From Marinobacter nitratireducens (lineage in GTDB: Bacteria; Pseudomonadota; Gammaproteobacteria; Pseudomonadales; Oleiphilaceae), in the NCBI RefSeq assembly GCF_000708045.1, contig NZ_ANIE01000002.1, positions 1 to 64,000 on the forward strand: 64,000 nt of DNA, in the 5' to 3' direction. The notes below the pieces were generated by a model. That model was not told the origin of the DNA. It searched no databases and worked only from the letters and a program-made list of their open reading frames with translations. Every line of letters begins with the position of its first letter. Positions within the stretch are counted from its first letter, which is position 1. This document shows positions 24,776 through 34,741 of the stretch, piece after piece. Both the position numbers and the translations under genes were made by a program.

Positions 24776-25351
24776 CTAGCGACTCTGGCTGTGATACTCG
24801 GGGTTGGGTTTCATATCGCTGGCTATCGCCACGCGGTTGGACATGTTGTAAAAGCCGATCAGGTTACTCAGGTCCCAGATGGCCCGGTCGCTCAGGCCGG
24901 CATCGCGTAGTGTCTGGATGTCGCTTTCGGTGACGGTGGCCGGGGATCGGGTCAGTTGTGACGCAAAGTCCAGCATGGCTCGCTGGCGGGGTTCCAGGCT
25001 GGCGGTGCGGTAATTCATGACCATGTGCTCGCCGAGGGTCGGGTCGCCGCTGAGCACTCTTACAGCGGCACCGTGAGCAACCAGGCAGTAGAAGCATTTG
25101 TTCTCGGAAGACACCACCACAGCCACCATTTCCCGCTCAAGCTTCGAGAGTTCGCCTTCGCCCAGCATCAACTCGTTGTAGAGCTTGGTGAAGCCCTCGA
25201 GCTGTTTGAGGTTCTGGCTGTAGGCCGTCAGCACGTTCGGGATCATGCCGAGTTTTTCCTGGCAGATCTGGAAGTACTTCTGGGTGTCCTCCGGGAGGTC
25301 GCTGATCTCGGGGATCGGGAGGTCCAGGGCGACTACATTGTTGTTGCTCAT
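24776..25351 (-). CDS. AhpD-like peroxidase-related protein (carboxymuconolactone decarboxylase family)
   Basis: A 191-residue cytoplasmic all-helical protein. The motif [16 protein letters not shown] (about 83-98) has the Glu-x-x-Cys-x-x-Cys-x-x-x-His arrangement of AhpD-type thiol peroxidases and is typical of the 'uncharacterized peroxidase-related' branch. The annotated start at 25351 follows AGGAG; an upstream start at 25483 would read through the nested-hairpin element. It sits between HMG-CoA lyase and the acyl-CoA ligase in the liu operon. Its role there is unknown; protection of CoA thiols or disposal of peroxide formed by flavin dehydrogenases are possibilities. Confidence 0.8.
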   Translation of the reverse strand: MSNNNVVALDLPIPEISDLPEDTQKYFQICQEKLGMIPNVLTAYSQNLKQLEGFTKLYNELMLGEGELSKLEREMVAVVVSSENKCFYCLVAHGAAVRVLSGDPTLGEHMVMNYRTASLEPRQRAMLDFASQLTRSPATVTESDIQTLRDAGLSDRAIWDLSNLIGFYNMSNRVAIASDMKPNPEYHSQSR

Positions 25352-25382
25352 TTTTGGGCTCCTAGCCTTCTGGTCTGGTGCT

Positions 25383-25490
25383 ATGGCCAGCGGGTACAGC
25401 TTCCCGGGACGCGCTGTAAATACGTCCGTGTACGCTTGACGGCAGCGTCCTTGCTGCCGACAGTCCCGGGAAGCTACACCCACTGGCCAT
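25383..25490. repeat. Nested-hairpin element A inside the liu operon
   Basis: 28-base arms 25383-25410 and 25463-25490 pair with three mismatches (arm core AGCTTCCCGGGAC). The 52-base centre holds two small hairpins: TAC-GTCCGT-GTA (25421-25432) and GGCAGC-GTCCTT-GCTGCC (25441-25458). Element B at 30855-30962 has different arms but the same centre plan (CGCT, ACRTCCRTGT, CGCTTG, second stem, ACA). It fills the whole gap between the lyase and AhpD-like genes. Confidence 0.7.
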
Positions 25491-25495
25491 TCCGT

Positions 25496-26404
25496 TCATT
25501 CGCATTGTCCGCCGAGTGCCTGGCCTACTTTTGAGCCGTTGTGGCGGTTCAATTGGCCGCAGATCCAGTCGCCCGTGGCGACGAGTTTGTCGAGATCCAC
25601 GCCGGTCTTGATGCCAAGACCATTCAACAGGTACAGCACATCTTCCGTGGCCACGTTACCGGAGGCACCCTTAGCGTAAGGGCAGCCACCCAGGCCAGCG
25701 ACCGAGGAGTCGATCACCGCGATGCCTTCTTCCACCACCGCATAGAGGTTGGCCAGGGCCTGGCCGTAGGTGTCGTGGAAATGGGCGGCGAGGCGTCCAA
25801 CCGGGATGTGTCTGGCCACGGCTTCCAGCATTTTCTTGGCTTTCAGCGGTGTGCCGACGCCGATGGTGTCGCCCAGGGAGATTTCGTAGCAGCCCATGTC
25901 GTAGAGCGCCTTGGCCACGGTGGCGACCTGGTCCGGCTGGATATCGCCTTCATAGGGACAGCCAAGCACGGTGGAGACATAGCCGCGCACGGGGATGTCG
26001 TGCTTGCGGGCCTCTTCCACCACTGGCGCGAAGCGCTCCAGGCTTTCGGCAATGCTGCAGTTGATGTTTTTCCGGGTGAAGGATTCTGAGGCGGCGCCGA
26101 ATACTGCTACCTCGTTCACGCCGGCGGCCAGGGCACCCTCAAATCCTTTCAGATTGGGGGTGAGGGCGGAGTAGCGAACGCCGGGTTTGCGGGTGATGCC
26201 GGCCATAACGTCGGCAGCATCGCCCATTTGTGGCACCCACTTCGGAGAAACAAAGCTGGCGGCTTCGATGTGGCTCAGGCCGCAGTCTGCGAGTCGATCA
26301 ATCAGGCCGGTCTTGATGTCCGTAGCGATGACCGGGCCCGGCTCGTTCTGTAACCCGTCCCGGGGGCTCATTTCCACCAGGCGAACCTGTTTGGGAAATG
26401 CCAT
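25496..26404 (-). CDS. liuE: Hydroxymethylglutaryl-CoA lyase
   Basis: A 302-residue TIM-barrel lyase splitting 3-hydroxy-3-methylglutaryl-CoA to acetyl-CoA and acetoacetate, the last step of leucine breakdown. The N-terminal [14 protein letters not shown] carries the metal-binding Asp and catalytic Arg, [14 protein letters not shown] the metal His pair region, and [20 protein letters not shown] contains the active-site Cys of the family signature. The length is normal for a bacterial enzyme (about 300). Its ATG overlaps the carboxylase alpha stop by one base (TAATG). Also known as mvaB. Confidence 0.93.
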   Translation of the reverse strand: MAFPKQVRLVEMSPRDGLQNEPGPVIATDIKTGLIDRLADCGLSHIEAASFVSPKWVPQMGDAADVMAGITRKPGVRYSALTPNLKGFEGALAAGVNEVAVFGAASESFTRKNINCSIAESLERFAPVVEEARKHDIPVRGYVSTVLGCPYEGDIQPDQVATVAKALYDMGCYEISLGDTIGVGTPLKAKKMLEAVARHIPVGRLAAHFHDTYGQALANLYAVVEEGIAVIDSSVAGLGGCPYAKGASGNVATEDVLYLLNGLGIKTGVDLDKLVATGDWICGQLNRHNGSKVGQALGGQCE

Positions 26405-28392
26405 TATTCTGCCTCCTCGGTGTCGATGGCGATGAGTTCTGCGCCTTCCGACACCTGATCACCCTCGCCAAAGAAAATCTCGCTGACAACACCATCGGCC
26501 GGGGCCTTGATAGCGTGCTCCATTTTCATGGCTTCCATGATGACCAGTGTCTGGCCGGCGCTCACCTTGTCGCCGACCTCGGCCTGTATGGCTACAACAG
26601 CGCCATTCATCGGAGCAGCCAGGCTTCCCTCGCCGGCCAGTTCCTCGGCGCCATAGGTCTCGCGGTAGACCTCGCACTTGAAGGTATCGCCTTCGTAGAA
26701 GAGCACGAGCTCATCGTTGTGGAGGTTGCCGTGCACGCTCAGACGGTGGCCGTTAATGACCGCCTGGAGGTAATCGTCATCCAGCCGGGCGTTGAGGTGG
26801 TACACACTATCGCCGACAAACACTTGGTAGCGGTCATCGCGCTCCAGAATTTTCAGCTCGTGGATTTCCTCGCCGACTTGCAGTTTGAGCGGCTGGGCGT
26901 ATTCGGAGTTCATGCGCCAGCTGTTCTTTCGGCCGAACGGTGACCACGGGTCTGCCGTGATCTGTTCGTGGGATTTTCTCTGTTCCAGAACAAATCCGGC
27001 GGCCAGCACCAGTGCTTTATCCAGATCGAGTCGGGATTTCGGGAACAGCAGCTCTTCGTGGGCACTGATGAAGTTGGTGGTCAGGTCGGCTTCCCGGAAC
27101 GGCTGGCAGTCCACGGTGGCATGCAGGAACCGGATATTAGTTTTCAGGCCGGCAATCCGGTATTGCTCCAGCGCCTGCACCATCCGGTTGATGGCCTGGT
27201 CGCGGCTCTCATCCCAGACAATCAGCTTGGCGATCATGGGATCGTAGTGGATGCTGATTTCGTCGCCTTCCGTCACGCCGGTATCAACCCGCACATGGGC
27301 GGATTCATCCGGCGTACTCAGGTAGCGAAGATTGCCCGTGGCTGGGAGAAAGTCCTGGTCCGGGTCTTCTGCGTAAATACGTGCTTCGAGGGCATGGCCC
27401 CGGGTTTTGACCTGATCCTGGCTCAGCGGCAGGGACTCGCCCCAGGCCACCTTCAGCTGCCATTCCACCAGATCCTGCCCGGTGACCATTTCGGTGACCG
27501 GATGCTCGACCTGAAGGCGGGTGTTCATTTCCATGAAGAAGAAGGAGCCGTCTACGTCATACAGGAACTCGACGGTGCCGGCGCCCACATAATCGATGGC
27601 CTGGGCGGCTCGAACGGCGGCTTCACCCATGGCCTTTCGGGTCTCTTCGGTCAGGCCGGGAGCGGGGGCTTCTTCCAGCACTTTCTGGTGGCGACGTTGC
27701 ACGGAGCAGTCGCGCTCAGCCAGATAAATGCCATTGCCCTGCTGATCACAGAACACCTGGATTTCAACGTGCCGTGGCTGGGTCAGGTAACGCTCGATGA
27801 GCATGTCCGGGTTGCCAAAGGCGTTTCTGGCTTCCCGCTGCGCGGCGGCCAATGCCTCGTCAAACTCGGCCATGTTTTCAACCACACGCATACCTTTACC
27901 GCCGCCACCGGCAACCGCTTTCAGCAGCAGCGGGAATCCGCACTTTTCTGCCTCGGCGCGGAGTAACTCCGGTGACTGGTCATCGCCATGGTAACCAGGC
28001 ACCAGCGGTACGCCCGCTTTTTCCATAATCGCCTTGGCGGCGGACTTGGAGCCCATGGCTGCGATAGCCGAAGAGGGTGGCCCGATGAAGGCAATGTTGT
28101 TGGCCTCGCAGGCTTCCGCGAAGTCGGTGTTCTCCGACAGGAACCCGTAGCCCGGATGCACGGCCTGGGCGCCGCTCTCTTTGGCAATCTGGATAATTTT
28201 CTCGCTGCGCAGGTAACTCTCTGAACTCGGGGCAGGGCCGATGTGAAAGGCTTCGTCTGCCATGGCTACGTGGCGGGCGTCGGCGTCGGCGTCGGAGTAG
28301 ACGGCAACACAGCGGATGCCCATGCGATGAGCTGTCTGAATGATCCGGCAGGCGATTTCGCCCCGGTTGGCGATCAGAATTTTGCTAAACAT
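26404..28392 (-). CDS. liuD: Methylcrotonyl-CoA carboxylase, biotin-carrying alpha subunit
   Basis: A 662-residue biotin carboxylase subunit. It carboxylates its own biotin with ATP and bicarbonate for transfer to 3-methylcrotonyl-CoA. The biotin carboxylase domain spans about 1-445 ([16 protein letters not shown], the ATP-grasp loop [14 protein letters not shown], and the [14 protein letters not shown] active-site block), followed by a BT linker domain and a C-terminal biotinyl domain with [15 protein letters not shown], whose central Lys is the biotinylation site. The start at 28392 is set by GGAGGAA and the AATAACAAC run. It lies five bases after the hydratase stop and is coupled to the lyase gene. 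Confidence 0.94.
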   Translation of the reverse strand: MFSKILIANRGEIACRIIQTAHRMGIRCVAVYSDADADARHVAMADEAFHIGPAPSSESYLRSEKIIQIAKESGAQAVHPGYGFLSENTDFAEACEANNIAFIGPPSSAIAAMGSKSAAKAIMEKAGVPLVPGYHGDDQSPELLRAEAEKCGFPLLLKAVAGGGGKGMRVVENMAEFDEALAAAQREARNAFGNPDMLIERYLTQPRHVEIQVFCDQQGNGIYLAERDCSVQRRHQKVLEEAPAPGLTEETRKAMGEAAVRAAQAIDYVGAGTVEFLYDVDGSFFFMEMNTRLQVEHPVTEMVTGQDLVEWQLKVAWGESLPLSQDQVKTRGHALEARIYAEDPDQDFLPATGNLRYLSTPDESAHVRVDTGVTEGDEISIHYDPMIAKLIVWDESRDQAINRMVQALEQYRIAGLKTNIRFLHATVDCQPFREADLTTNFISAHEELLFPKSRLDLDKALVLAAGFVLEQRKSHEQITADPWSPFGRKNSWRMNSEYAQPLKLQVGEEIHELKILERDDRYQVFVGDSVYHLNARLDDDYLQAVINGHRLSVHGNLHNDELVLFYEGDTFKCEVYRETYGAEELAGEGSLAAPMNGAVVAIQAEVGDKVSAGQTLVIMEAMKMEHAIKAPADGVVSEIFFGEGDQVSEGAELIAIDTEEAE

Positions 28393-28393
28393 T

Positions 28394-28402
28394 GTTGTTA
28401 TT
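28394..28402 (-). promoter_or_regulatory. CA-rich AAYAAYAAC motif between Shine-Dalgarno and start of liuD
   Basis: On the message AATAACAAC (28402 down to 28394) separates GGAGG from the AUG of the carboxylase alpha gene. Its placement makes it well suited to translational repression by Hfq/Crc, if that system exists here. Confidence 0.3.
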
Positions 28403-29201
28403 CCTCCGGAACCCAATTGGCCTTGCGCTTGTTGAGGAAGGCGCTGAGCCCCTCCTGACCCTCCGCGCCAACGCGGATGTCGGCGATACGGTGCGCGGTG
28501 TCGTCTATAACCCCGGCACTGATGTCCTTGTGGCTGACCGCGAATACCAGGTCCTTGGCGGCTTTCATGGCTTCTGGGCCGTTGTTGGCAAGCTGTTTGA
28601 GCAGCTCGTTACAGCGCTGCTCCATGGCTTCAACGTCATCGCAGACGAGATGGACCAGACCGTAGTCCTGCGCCTGGGCTGCTGTGAAAATCTCGGCTGA
28701 GATGAAGTAGCGGCGAGCCTGTCGTTCACCGATTGCCCGCACCACATAGGGGCTGATAACCGCAGGAATCAGACCCAGCTTGACTTCGCTCAGGCAGAAA
28801 CTGGCCTTCTCGGTGGCGAGTACGATGTCGCAGCAGGCCGCCAGGCCGACGGCACCGCCGAACGCAGCCCCCTGAACCAGACCAATCACGGGCTTGGACA
28901 GGTGGTTGAGCACGTTCATCAGCCGCGCCAGCTCGCGGGAGTCGTCCAGGTTTTCCTGGCGAGTGTTGTCCGCCATGCGACGCATCCAGCCCAGATCCGC
29001 GCCGGCCGAGAAGTGTTTGCCTTCGGAACGAAGGATCACGACCTTTGTTTCGGAGTCTGACTCGACGCCGTTCAGCGCCTGAATCAGTTGCTGAATAATG
29101 ACGTCGTCGAAGGCGTTGCGCTTGTCCGGTCGGTTCAGTACAACCTCGGTCACTCCGGCTTCGCGGCGGTTAAGTAGAACCGCATTTTCCTGTTCTGACA
29201 T
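28398..29201 (-). CDS. liuC: Methylglutaconyl-CoA hydratase (enoyl-CoA hydratase family)
   Basis: A 267-residue crotonase-fold enzyme adding water to 3-methylglutaconyl-CoA to form HMG-CoA. NRPDKRNAFD begins the CoA-binding half; EGKHFSAGADLGWM (about 59-72) and VQGAAFGGAVGLAACCD (about 109-125) supply the oxyanion-hole amides. The catalytic acid region SEVKLGLIPAVISPYV contains Glu at about 138. The annotation as the leucine-pathway enzyme rests on its place between carboxylase beta and alpha genes. 16 bases separate it from the upstream gene. Confidence 0.92.
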   Translation of the reverse strand: MSEQENAVLLNRREAGVTEVVLNRPDKRNAFDDVIIQQLIQALNGVESDSETKVVILRSEGKHFSAGADLGWMRRMADNTRQENLDDSRELARLMNVLNHLSKPVIGLVQGAAFGGAVGLAACCDIVLATEKASFCLSEVKLGLIPAVISPYVVRAIGERQARRYFISAEIFTAAQAQDYGLVHLVCDDVEAMEQRCNELLKQLANNGPEAMKAAKDLVFAVSHKDISAGVIDDTAHRIADIRVGAEGQEGLSAFLNKRKANWVPEE

Positions 29202-29217
29202 GGTTACACTCCCCCGA

Positions 29218-30825
<1,608 letters not shown>

Positions 30826-30854
30826 GTCAGTGGCTCCCTTGCTTTGGGGGCTGC

Positions 30855-30962
30855 GGTGCAGGCGTACTGGCATTCCGGGAACCGCTACGGGCACATCCAT
30901 GTGCGCTTGTTTACGGCCATCCTTGGCCTTCAACATTCCCGGAATGCCAGTACGCCTGCACC
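30855..30962. repeat. Nested-hairpin element B inside the liu operon
   Basis: Perfect 27-base arms at 30855-30881 and 30936-30962 (arm core TACTGGCATTCCGGGAA) enclose a 54-base centre with two small hairpins: GCAC-ATCCAT-GTGC (30891-30904) and GGCC-ATCCTT-GGCC. Plan and loop sequences match element A at 25383-25490 although the arms differ. The element occupies the gap between the carboxylase beta and isovaleryl-CoA dehydrogenase genes. Confidence 0.75.
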
Positions 30963-31012
30963 TTGTCAGACTTCAGGTGCGGGACGCCGCACCATCCTGG
31001 CGAGAAACAGGC

Positions 31013-32179
31013 TTACTTGTTCAGGAACAGCTCACGCCCGATCAACATGCGGCGGATCTCAGAGGTTCCTGCGCCGATTTCATAGAGCTTGGCGTCGCGC
31101 AGCAGGCGGCCTGTCGGGTATTCGTTGATGTAGCCGTTGCCGCCAAGCAGCTGGATGGCGTCCAGGGCGAGTTTGGTGGCCATTTCGGCGGAGTAGAGAA
31201 TGGCGCCGGCGGCGTCTTTGCGGGTGGTCTCGCCGCGGTCGGCGGACTGGGCCACCATGTAGACGTAGGACTTGGATGTGTTCATGAAGGTGTACATGTC
31301 TGCCACCTTGCCCTGAACCAGTTCGAACTCACCGATGGCCTGGCCGAACTGTTTGCGCTCGCGGATATAGGGGACGACCACGTCCATCGCGGCCTGCATG
31401 ATGCCCAGCGGGCCACCGGAGAGGACGAGGCGCTCGTAGTCGAGGCCGCTCATCAGAACTTTGGCGCCGTTGCCGACACCGCCCAGTACGTTTTCCTTGG
31501 GAACCTTGCAGTCCTGGAACACCAGTTCACAGGTGTTGGAGCCGCGCATACCCAGTTTGTCGAGTTTCTGGTGGCGGCTGAAGCCAGGGTAGTCGCGCTC
31601 TACGATGAAGGCGGTGACGCCTTTGGAACCGCCTTTCGGGTCGGTCTTCGCGTAGATGACGTAGGTGTTGGCGTCCGGGCCGTTGGTGATCCACATTTTG
31701 TTGCCGTTCAGCACGTAGTGGTCGCCTTCGTCACGGGCGTGGAGCTTCATGGAGATTACGTCGGAACCGGCGTTGGGTTCAGACATGGCCAGGGCGCCGA
31801 TGTGTTCGCCGCTGACGAGTTTTGGCAAATACTTCTGTTTCTGCTCTTCAGTGCCGTTGCGGTGAATCTGGTTCACGCAGAGGTTGGAGTGGGCACCGTA
31901 GGAGAGGCCAACGGAGGCGGAGGCGCGGCTGATTTCTTCCATGGCGATCACGTGCGCCAGATAGCCCATGTCAGACCCGCCGTATTCTTCTTTGACGGTA
32001 ATACCCAGCAGGCCCATGTCGCCCATTTTACGCCACAGATCCATGGGGAATTCGTTGTTGCGGTCGATTTCCTCGGCGCGGGGAGCGATCTCGGAGGCGG
32101 CGAATCCGTTGATCTGCTCGCGGAGCATGTCGAGGGTTTCGCCGAGGCCGAAATTGAGCTCTGAGTATTGTGATTTCAT
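31013..32179 (-). CDS. liuA: Isovaleryl-CoA dehydrogenase
   Basis: A 388-residue FAD acyl-CoA dehydrogenase oxidising isovaleryl-CoA to 3-methylcrotonyl-CoA, passing electrons to ETF. The acyl-CoA dehydrogenase signatures [13 protein letters not shown] (about 132-144) and [22 protein letters not shown] (near the C-terminus) are present. The stretch [15 protein letters not shown] contains the Glu placed at the position used as catalytic base in isovaleryl-CoA dehydrogenases rather than the usual C-terminal one. First enzyme gene of the operon, 62 bases after liuR on the same strand; context makes the substrate assignment strong. Confidence 0.94.
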   Translation of the reverse strand: MKSQYSELNFGLGETLDMLREQINGFAASEIAPRAEEIDRNNEFPMDLWRKMGDMGLLGITVKEEYGGSDMGYLAHVIAMEEISRASASVGLSYGAHSNLCVNQIHRNGTEEQKQKYLPKLVSGEHIGALAMSEPNAGSDVISMKLHARDEGDHYVLNGNKMWITNGPDANTYVIYAKTDPKGGSKGVTAFIVERDYPGFSRHQKLDKLGMRGSNTCELVFQDCKVPKENVLGGVGNGAKVLMSGLDYERLVLSGGPLGIMQAAMDVVVPYIRERKQFGQAIGEFELVQGKVADMYTFMNTSKSYVYMVAQSADRGETTRKDAAGAILYSAEMATKLALDAIQLLGGNGYINEYPTGRLLRDAKLYEIGAGTSEIRRMLIGRELFLNK

Positions 32180-32241
32180 CGTTGGCTACCTTCTTGTTTT
32201 GTCACTGTCTGTTTGGTCGCCGTCATAGTCGATGACGGCTT

Positions 32242-32664
32242 TTATGTTTCGTCTTTCACCAGCTCCTGCTCTTTCTTCCTCTGCAGTTCGGCCAGTGCTT
32301 CGCGACACCGCGCTTCGGCGGTTTCCATTTCCATCTCTGCCTGGGCAATGTCGTTTTTCTGTTGTTCCAGGTGTGCTCGTCTGGCGTCCAGGATCTCAAG
32401 CATCTTCAGGAGTTGTTTTTCGTTGCCGGTTTCCGTTTCGTCCCACAGGTCGAAAAGCTCCCGGGTCTCTGCCAGTGTAAATCCCATTCGCTTACCGCGA
32501 AGGATGAGCTTGAGCCTCACGCGGTCTTTGGTGCTGAAGACCCTTGTTTGTCCGCGACGGGTGGGTTTCAGCAGGCCCTCATCCTCATAGAAACGGATGC
32601 TTCGGGTTGTCACGTCGAACTCCTGGGAGAGCTCGCTGATGCTGAATGTTCGTTTTTCGGCCAT
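32242..32664 (-). CDS. liuR: MerR-family regulator LiuR of branched-chain catabolism
   Basis: A 140-residue MerR-type regulator. The N-terminal winged helix-turn-helix (FSISELSQEFDVTTRSIRFY, about 6-25, then the wing EGLLKPTRRGQTRVFS) is followed by a long dimerisation coiled coil (about 75-135) rich in Glu, Gln and Arg. There is no metal-binding Cys set. It lies at the head of the leucine operon and divergent from the SDR gene, with a 16 bp ACGT-centred box between them at 32699-32714. Similar boxes precede the 3.5 kb ligase and the Liv importer, so it probably controls all four units, sensing an acyl-CoA or pathway acid. Confidence 0.9.
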   Translation of the reverse strand: MAEKRTFSISELSQEFDVTTRSIRFYEDEGLLKPTRRGQTRVFSTKDRVRLKLILRGKRMGFTLAETRELFDLWDETETGNEKQLLKMLEILDARRAHLEQQKNDIAQAEMEMETAEARCREALAELQRKKEQELVKDET

Positions 32665-32698
32665 GACGATTTCCTTTTTCGACTTAGGTTAGATAAAG

Positions 32699-32714
32699 TT
32701 TACGTAAACGTAAA
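32699..32714. promoter_or_regulatory. LiuR-like box between liuR and the SDR gene
   Basis: TTTACGTAAACGTAAA at 32699-32714, 35 bases from the liuR start on one side and 55 from the SDR start on the other. The reverse complement TTTACGTTTACGTAAA matches the box at 3445-3460 at 15 of 16 positions. Its central place suggests autoregulation and control of both divergent operons. The -10 and -35 boxes here are not convincing. Confidence 0.65.
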
Positions 32715-32768
32715 GTATTTTTAGGGTCGGATTTTCGAAAACCAGATACCCAACAAGAGGAGTAGATG

Positions 32769-33530
32769 ATGGAATTCAATAATGTGGGCGCCATTGTAAC
32801 AGGCGGAGCCTCCGGTCTTGGTGAAGGCGCTGCCCGCGCTCTGGCTGCGGCGGGCTGCAAGGTGGCCATTCTGGATGTGCAGAAAGAGCAGGGCGAGAAA
32901 GTCGCTGCTGACATTGGCGGCATCTTTCTTGAGTGTGATGTGACGTCTCCGGAGAGTGCCGAAGCCGCTATCAGCGCCGCGCGCGAGGCCCACGGGCCCT
33001 GCGGTGTTGCCGTTAACTGCGCCGGCATTGCGCCTGCGGCCAAGATTCTGGGCCGTGAAGGGGTGATGCCTTTGGAGAACTTCAGCAAGGTTATCCAGGT
33101 CAATCTCATAGGCACTTTTAATATTCTGCGCCTGGCTGCGTCAGATATGGCGACTCGCGAGCCAAACGCTGACGGTGAGCGTGGTGTCATCATCAATACC
33201 GCATCGGTGGCCGCTTATGAAGGGCAGATCGGGCAAGCGGCCTACAGTGCCTCAAAAGGCGGTGTTGTGGCGCTGACCCTGCAATCTGCAAGGGAGCTCT
33301 CCCGCGAGGGCATCCGGGTCAACACCATTGCGCCCGGCCTGTTCCTGACACCGATGATGGCGGGCATGCCTCAGGAAGTTCAGGACAGCCTGGCGGCCAC
33401 ACTGCCGTTCCCGAAACGCCTCGGCAAGCCGGAAGAGTTCGGCATGATGGTGGACCAGATGGTGCGTAACCCGATCCTCAATGGTGAGGTGATTCGCCTG
33501 GACTGTGCGTTGCGCATGGCTCCGAAATAA
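32769..33530 (+). CDS. Short-chain dehydrogenase, HSD10-like 3-hydroxyacyl-CoA dehydrogenase
   Basis: A 253-residue SDR. The NAD-binding motif GGASGLGEGAARAL lies near 12-25, NCAGIAPAAK near 80 and the catalytic YSASKGG near 158-164 with an upstream Ser in NTASVAAYEG. The insert PLENFSKVIQVNLIGTFN and the C-terminal PFPKRLGKPEEFGMMVDQM resemble HSD17B10, which oxidises 3-hydroxy-2-methylbutyryl-CoA in isoleucine breakdown. AGAGGAG ends at 32762, six bases before ATG 32769 (an ATG at 32766 is possible). It is first in a plus-strand trio with an acyl-CoA dehydrogenase and a thiolase, divergent from liuR and sharing its operator region. Confidence 0.85.
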   Translation: MEFNNVGAIVTGGASGLGEGAARALAAAGCKVAILDVQKEQGEKVAADIGGIFLECDVTSPESAEAAISAAREAHGPCGVAVNCAGIAPAAKILGREGVMPLENFSKVIQVNLIGTFNILRLAASDMATREPNADGERGVIINTASVAAYEGQIGQAAYSASKGGVVALTLQSARELSREGIRVNTIAPGLFLTPMMAGMPQEVQDSLAATLPFPKRLGKPEEFGMMVDQMVRNPILNGEVIRLDCALRMAPK

Positions 33531-33584
33531 GACGCGTCTGCTGATCAGACGGCCAAGCAAAGTACTAACCTGCAGGTGAAAACA

Positions 33585-34736
33585 ATGAGCAATCCTGTTG
33601 ATCAAGAAGAACTCGCGCTGTTTCGCGACTCCGTCATCAAGGCGCTGGAAACCGAAGTCGCGCCTCAATATGAGGCTTGGGAGAAGACCGGCATCGTCCC
33701 GCGGGAGCTCTGGAATACTCTGGGCAACGCCGGCATGTTGTGTGTCGATGTGCCCGAAGAATGCGGCGGCTGCGGCGCGCCCTTCCAGTATTCCGTGGTG
33801 GTTGGAGAAGAGATGGCCCGGATGGGCTTTGGTGCGCTCTCAACCAATGTCATGGTCCATTCCGACATCGTGGCTCCCTACCTGAGCCATATCGGCAATG
33901 ACGAGCAGAAGCAGCAATGGCTTCCGAAAATGGTCTCCGGGGAAGCGGTAGGCGCCATTGCGATGACTGAGCCTGGAGCCGGCAGTGATCTCCAGGCCAT
34001 CCGCACCAGTGCCGTAAAGGATGGGGACGACTATATCCTTAATGGCTCGAAGACCTTTATTACCAATGGCCAGCACGCGGACATGGTCATCGTCGCAGCC
34101 AAAACCGATCCCAATGCGGGGGCAAAAGGCATCAGCCTGTTCCTGATCGATACCTCTCTGCCGGGGTTCAGCCGCGGACGAAACCTGGACAAGATCGGGC
34201 AGCATTCCGGAGACACCTCCGAACTGTTCTTCTCGGATATGCGAGTGCCTGCCAGTGCACTGCTCGGGGAAGAGGGGCAAGGCTTCGTTTACCTTATGCG
34301 CGAGCTTCCAAGAGAGCGTCTGGTCATTGGCGCGCTCGGTGTTGCCGCCGCTCGTGGATCGCTGGACATGACCATTACCTATACCCAGGAACGCGAGCTG
34401 TTTGGCCAGAAGCTGTCGCAGCTTCAGAACACCCGTTTCGAAATTGCGCGCATGGAAACGGATTACCGCATCAACAAAGCGTTCGTGGACCAGTGCATTC
34501 GCGAATACGAAGAGGGCAAGCTCGACGCACCCACCGCGTCCATGGCCAAGTACAGCGCTACTGAAATGCAGTGCCGGGTTGCTGACGGCTGCTTGCAGCT
34601 ATTCGGCGGCTACGGCTACACCACTGAATACCCGATTTCCCGGAACTTCATCGACGCCCGTGTTCAGCGAATTTATGGCGGTACGTCTGAAGTCATGAAG
34701 GAAATCATTGCTCGCTCGGTTTTAGGAAGAGGATAA
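33585..34736 (+). CDS. Acyl-CoA dehydrogenase (probable short/branched-chain)
   Basis: A 383-residue FAD acyl-CoA dehydrogenase. The first signature GAIAMTEPGAGSDLQ lies near 123-137, and QLFGGYGYTTEYPISRNFIDAR near 340-361 is the second; IYGGTSEVMKEIIAR closes the protein with the Glu expected as catalytic base in GGTSE. The neighbouring HSD10-like dehydrogenase and thiolase suggest 2-methylbutyryl-CoA or isobutyryl-CoA as substrate. No hydratase gene lies in the trio, so that step would come from elsewhere, perhaps LiuC or FadB. AGGTGA precedes ATG 33585. Confidence 0.88.
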   Translation: MSNPVDQEELALFRDSVIKALETEVAPQYEAWEKTGIVPRELWNTLGNAGMLCVDVPEECGGCGAPFQYSVVVGEEMARMGFGALSTNVMVHSDIVAPYLSHIGNDEQKQQWLPKMVSGEAVGAIAMTEPGAGSDLQAIRTSAVKDGDDYILNGSKTFITNGQHADMVIVAAKTDPNAGAKGISLFLIDTSLPGFSRGRNLDKIGQHSGDTSELFFSDMRVPASALLGEEGQGFVYLMRELPRERLVIGALGVAAARGSLDMTITYTQERELFGQKLSQLQNTRFEIARMETDYRINKAFVDQCIREYEEGKLDAPTASMAKYSATEMQCRVADGCLQLFGGYGYTTEYPISRNFIDARVQRIYGGTSEVMKEIIARSVLGRG

Positions 34737-34741
34737 AGATC

